From positions 186,001 through 250,000 of the forward strand of contig JAMPXP010000001.1 of NCBI GenBank assembly GCA_023701135.1: 64,000 bases of DNA, in the 5' to 3' direction. The first letter of the stretch is position 1. The number at the start of each line of letters is the position of its first letter. Shown here in pieces: positions 61,176 through 64,000 of this stretch. The DNA comes from Desulfobacula sp. (lineage in GTDB: Bacteria; Desulfobacterota; Desulfobacteria; Desulfobacterales; Desulfobacteraceae). Below the pieces are notes generated by a model that saw nothing but the letters and a program-made list of their open reading frames with translations, was not told where the DNA came from and did not search any database. Made by a program: the position numbers and the translations under genes.

Positions 61176-61991
61176 TTAAAATATAGTAAATGGATCTTTT
61201 TCTTTTAAATATTTTTTTAATTCTATATTAAATCCTGCCTTGTGAAAGGCTGGTGTCAATCTTTCAAAAAGCAAATCAATGACCATCCACTCCGAACCGA
61301 AATGTCCAACATCAAGAATCCCCTTTGAACATTCTTCCACCTGCCGAGCCTCATGATATTTTATATCTCCGGTGATAAACACCTCGGCTCGGGAATTTAT
61401 GAATTCCTCAATCAATGAACCGCCGCTGCCGGTACATATGGCAACCGTTTTGACAGTCATGTTAACGTCTCCTACGAGTCTGAGATGGGAAAGGTTCATT
61501 TTTTCTTTTATCTGAAGGGCAAGCGCCTTTAATGTCAGTTTTTCACCCAGAGTTCCAATCCTGCCGATACCGTTGTGTTTTTTCTCCAAACCGTTCATTA
61601 AAGGATCAATTAAAATGGGGCTTGTTCGCTTAAGCCCGATGCAAGAGGCAAAATAATCATTTAATCCCCCCACGACCTTGTCTATATTCGTATGAAGGGA
61701 AATGATACCGATCCTTTTTTTTGCAGCTATTTCAATGGCTTTGCCGGGCATCCGGTCAAAATTGATGAATTTTTCACCGGAAAGCATCAAGGGGTGATGG
61801 GTTATAATCAGATCAACATTTTCGGTTGCTGCAAAATTTACTAATGAGGGGGAAACATCCAGTCCGATCAAGACTTTGTTGACTTTCGAATTCATTGACC
61901 CTATTTGGAGACCAGAATTATCCCAATCTTCCGACAGGCTCAAAGGAGCAAATTCATTGAGCAGTGCTAATATATCCCGTATTTTAGCCAT
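61176..61991 (-). CDS. Nif3-like dinuclear metal-centre protein
   Basis: The protein has 271 residues from the ATG at 61991, chosen because AGGG lies 4 nt before it (an upstream TTG is in frame but overlaps the terminator). Metal-binding regions ENVDLIITHHPLML, IGIISLHTNIDKVVGGLND and VFITGDIKYHEA and the C-terminal DVGHFGSEWMVIDLL are all present. The family forms hexamers (YbgI type) with two metals; its biological role is unclear. Confidence 0.92.
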   Translation of the reverse strand: MAKIRDILALLNEFAPLSLSEDWDNSGLQIGSMNSKVNKVLIGLDVSPSLVNFAATENVDLIITHHPLMLSGEKFINFDRMPGKAIEIAAKKRIGIISLHTNIDKVVGGLNDYFASCIGLKRTSPILIDPLMNGLEKKHNGIGRIGTLGEKLTLKALALQIKEKMNLSHLRLVGDVNMTVKTVAICTGSGGSLIEEFINSRAEVFITGDIKYHEARQVEECSKGILDVGHFGSEWMVIDLLFERLTPAFHKAGFNIELKKYLKEKDPFTIF

Positions 61992-62009
61992 GACCCTATT
62001 GTTTATAAG

Positions 62010-62040
62010 CAAAAAAAGCGTGGTTTATCACCACGCTTTT
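62010..62040 (-). terminator. Rho-independent terminator after the tRNA
   Basis: On the minus strand AAAAGCGTGG-TGATAAA-CCACGCTTTT, a perfect 10-bp stem running into seven T. It ends only about 20 nt before the Nif3-like start codon, so it terminates the tRNA transcript but also stands in front of the following genes. Confidence 0.85.
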
Positions 62041-62144
62041 AATTGTTTTGTTTGCTCGATAGTCTTCAGGCACATTCATATGAGAGATGAACATCCTTTT
62101 AAGCCTTGAGTTTCAATCATTGTCTGCCCTGATTCTTTCCATTT

Positions 62145-62221
62145 TGGTGGGCCCACCTGGATTCGAACCAGGGACCGACCGGTTATGAGCCGGTGGCTCT
62201 ACCAAACTGAGCTATAGGCCC
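62145..62221 (-). tRNA. tRNA with CAU anticodon (Ile2 or Met)
   Basis: 77 nt including encoded CCA. Acceptor stem GGGCCTA/TGGGCCC (one G-U), D arm, anticodon stem ACCGG/CCGGT with loop CTCATAA (anticodon CAU), T arm CCTGG-TTCGAAT-CCAGG. The CGGCTCATAACCG anticodon arm resembles lysidine-modified tRNA-Ile2 more than elongator Met, but the sequence does not settle it. Confidence 0.9.
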
Positions 62222-62242
62222 TTTGTGTAAAAAAACTTAAAG

Positions 62243-62272
62243 TATATAGTATAACTCTCTATAATCTGTCAA
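62243..62272 (-). promoter_or_regulatory. Promoter of the CAU tRNA
   Basis: TTGACA (perfect, 62267-62272), 18-bp spacer, TATATA (62243-62248). It lies directly after the rpoD stop codon, so the tRNA can be made independently of rpoD. Confidence 0.6.
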
Positions 62273-62275
62273 TAT

Positions 62276-64000
62276 TTAATTCTCAATAAACGTCTTAAGC
62301 TTTTTACTCCTTGTGGGGTGCCTCAGTTTTCTTAAGGCTTTGGCCTCTATCTGACGAATCCTTTCCCGTGTTACCGTAAAATCCTTTCCCACTTCTTCCA
62401 GCGTATGATCTGATTTTTCACCAATACCGAAACGCATTCGAAGCACTTTTTCTTCTCTGGGCGTTAAAGTGGCCAGAATTTTTCTGGTTTGCTCAGCCAG
62501 GCTGAAATCAATGGCCGCATCCGAAGGAATGGAAAATTTCTTGTCTTCAATAAAATCACCCAGATGACTGTCTTCTTCTTCACCAATAGGCGTTTCAAGG
62601 GAGATGGGCTCCTTTGCTATTTTTAAAACACGCCTGACCTTGTCAATGGGAATATCCATTTTTTCAGCGATTTCTTCGGGAGAGGGTTCTTTCCCCATTT
62701 CCTGGACAAGATATCTTGATGTTCTGATCAGTTTATTAATCGTTTCAATCATATGAACGGGTATCCGAATGGTTCTTGCCTGATCGGCAATAGCCCTTGT
62801 AATGGCCTGCCTGATCCACCAGGTGGCATAGGTGGAAAACTTATAGCCTCTTCTGTATTCAAATTTATCAACAGCCTTCATCAAACCGATATTGCCTTCC
62901 TGGATCAAATCAAGAAATTGTAACCCCCTGTTGGTATATTTTTTTGCAATGCTCACCACAAGCCGTAAATTTGCTCTTACCAGTTCTCTTTTGGCTGCGT
63001 CAGCCTCTTTACGGCCTGTATCGACGCAGTGGATAATCTTTTTTAAAAGCTTGGAATCCCCTTTGACCTCATTTCTTCTTAAGGACAACTGGTGTAAAAT
63101 GGATTCAATATCCTGAAATAAAATTTCAGCCCGGCTCTTTGTTATGGAAGTACAGGCTGTTGCCCAGGATACGAATTCATCCTGAGAAGACATCTGATCC
63201 AGCATTTTTTGCGTTTTGACGCTAAAGGTTTGGGCGCATCGACTCAATAAGTCTTCAATCTTATCAAACCATACAATGGTTGTTCTGATGTTTTTTTCTA
63301 TATTGTCGATAACATTGGTTTCAAATCGCCATTTTTTTAGCTCTTCAAAAACAATTTCCGTATGATCAGATATCTCTTTTAAAAGGGCTTCATATTTTTT
63401 TGACCCCTTTTTCTCAAGGAGCAACTGATCCCTTTTCTTCTGTAGGGTTTCGTGAATGTTCTTTATCATTCCCAGGGATTCAAGGAATTTTTCCTGTTTT
63501 GAGACTTCATCAACAGCCCCGTCTCCTTCATCCACATCCCTTAATACATGCTTGGGGCGAATTGATTTTTTTTCCATTTTATCGCCATACAGAAAGATGG
63601 TGGATAAGGAGATCGGGCAATCCAGCATAGACCTTAGAACATCCCGTTCTCCCCGTTCGATTTTTTTTGCAATTTCGATTTCACCCTCACGGCTGAGCAG
63701 GGTTACCATACCCATTTCTTTGAGATACATTTTGACAGGGTCGGTTACAGCGCCGAATTCCATATCAGCGCGATCCCTCTTGGAAGAAAACATCTCTTTA
63801 TGGGTTTGTTTTTCAACATCCTGATCATCGGATTCTACATCATCAAACCTTCTGGAATTATCATGACTGATTTTTTTGAGAGCGGTGTGGCCTCTTTTTT
63901 TATCCAGGGTCTTCTTAGCATTTTTAGTCATTTTTTCTTTATCAATCAATTTTATACCCAGCTCTTTAAATTTCATGAATACATCTTCTATCTGATCCGG
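62276..64000 (-). CDS. rpoD: RNA polymerase sigma-70 factor RpoD (5' end beyond window)
   Basis: About 574 codons are visible. The frame continues past the internal Met at 63976: the last eight codons at the edge read PDQIEDVF, which is the region 1.1 sequence expected before [10 protein letters not shown]. So the gene is partial, not started at 63976. Region 1.2 is [27 protein letters not shown]; regions 2 to 2.4 hold [20 protein letters not shown] and [18 protein letters not shown]; region 4 ends in [22 protein letters not shown]. It is the housekeeping sigma factor. The tRNA follows at 54 nt. Confidence 0.97.
   Translation of the reverse strand, partial: PDQIEDVFMKFKELGIKLIDKEKMTKNAKKTLDKKRGHTALKKISHDNSRRFDDVESDDQDVEKQTHKEMFSSKRDRADMEFGAVTDPVKMYLKEMGMVTLLSREGEIEIAKKIERGERDVLRSMLDCPISLSTIFLYGDKMEKKSIRPKHVLRDVDEGDGAVDEVSKQEKFLESLGMIKNIHETLQKKRDQLLLEKKGSKKYEALLKEISDHTEIVFEELKKWRFETNVIDNIEKNIRTTIVWFDKIEDLLSRCAQTFSVKTQKMLDQMSSQDEFVSWATACTSITKSRAEILFQDIESILHQLSLRRNEVKGDSKLLKKIIHCVDTGRKEADAAKRELVRANLRLVVSIAKKYTNRGLQFLDLIQEGNIGLMKAVDKFEYRRGYKFSTYATWWIRQAITRAIADQARTIRIPVHMIETINKLIRTSRYLVQEMGKEPSPEEIAEKMDIPIDKVRRVLKIAKEPISLETPIGEEEDSHLGDFIEDKKFSIPSDAAIDFSLAEQTRKILATLTPREEKVLRMRFGIGEKSDHTLEEVGKDFTVTRERIRQIEAKALRKLRHPTRSKKLKTFIEN

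Noticed and set aside
63976-63976. Start codon of rpoD at 63976
   Set aside because: The frame continues upstream as PDQIEDVF, expected RpoD region 1.1, so the real start is outside the window.

Overview
The window looks like a chromosomal segment of a sulfate-reducing Desulfobacterales-type bacterium (former Deltaproteobacteria). This is inferred from gene content (exosortase/PEP-CTERM locus, PrkA-SpoVR operon, HPr-fusion beside IspD, rpoD-tRNA-Nif3 order) and from a probable selenocysteine codon. No rRNA is present, so the genus cannot be fixed.

Layout. (1) 1-29.7 kb, minus strand: one long exopolysaccharide/exosortase locus transcribed leftward from a TTGACA-type promoter near 29.70 kb. 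From the promoter it holds Wzz-type chain-length protein, CpsD-type kinase, initiating sugar transferase, short Wza-type export protein, outer-membrane beta-barrel, a four-helix-bundle gene set in simple repeats, WecB, EpsI, exosortase (XrtA-like), UDP-glucose dehydrogenase, deacetylase, an inserted AlbA-fragment/MntA/HepT cluster and a FemAB-like protein. It continues with GT2, WbpB-D-E-I for a diacetamido-mannuronate sugar, GT4, a second deacetylase, an acyltransferase and a Wzx flippase. It ends in a six-gene cassette: ACP, acyl-AMP ligase, PLP decarboxylase, GNAT-like protein, UGA-containing rhodanese, and an asparagine-synthase-like protein without its glutaminase cysteine. By eye, the part left of about 14 kb is more AT-rich than the 19-32 kb part.

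(2) 29.8-33.1 kb: a TPR lipoprotein (PrsT-like) on the plus strand and a PEP-CTERM substrate protein on the minus strand, converging on a shared hairpin. (3) 33.4-44.6 kb: PepN, a second HepT/MntA pair, WbpA (first enzyme of the Wbp pathway), a UDP-glucuronate 4-epimerase, small proteins, an EI24/CysZ-like membrane protein, a class IV aminotransferase, a class III cyclase and a CFA synthase. (4) 44.7-55.4 kb: PrkA/YeaG, DUF444/YeaH, SpoVR/YcgB, a second PrkA-like kinase and Mfd, tightly packed behind a strong sigma-70-like promoter. (5) 55.8-64 kb: a MerR-like protein with repeated DDLS motifs, a solute-binding-like protein without signal peptide, IspD, an HPr-fusion protein, RNase P RNA, a zinc-ribbon coiled-coil protein, a Nif3-like protein, a CAU tRNA and RpoD (5' end outside the window).

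How it works together. Regions 1-3 describe building, polymerising and exporting a polysaccharide that contains uronic and diacetamido-uronic sugars. They also supply the exosortase that processes PEP-CTERM proteins during its secretion. The most notable item is the rhodanese gene at 1891-2358. An in-frame UGA falls where the family carries its second Cys, the reading frame continues to a complete rhodanese C-terminus, and a hairpin follows the UGA. This is best explained as a selenoprotein. It lies in a cassette with a degenerate amidotransferase and carrier-protein chemistry, whose product is unknown.
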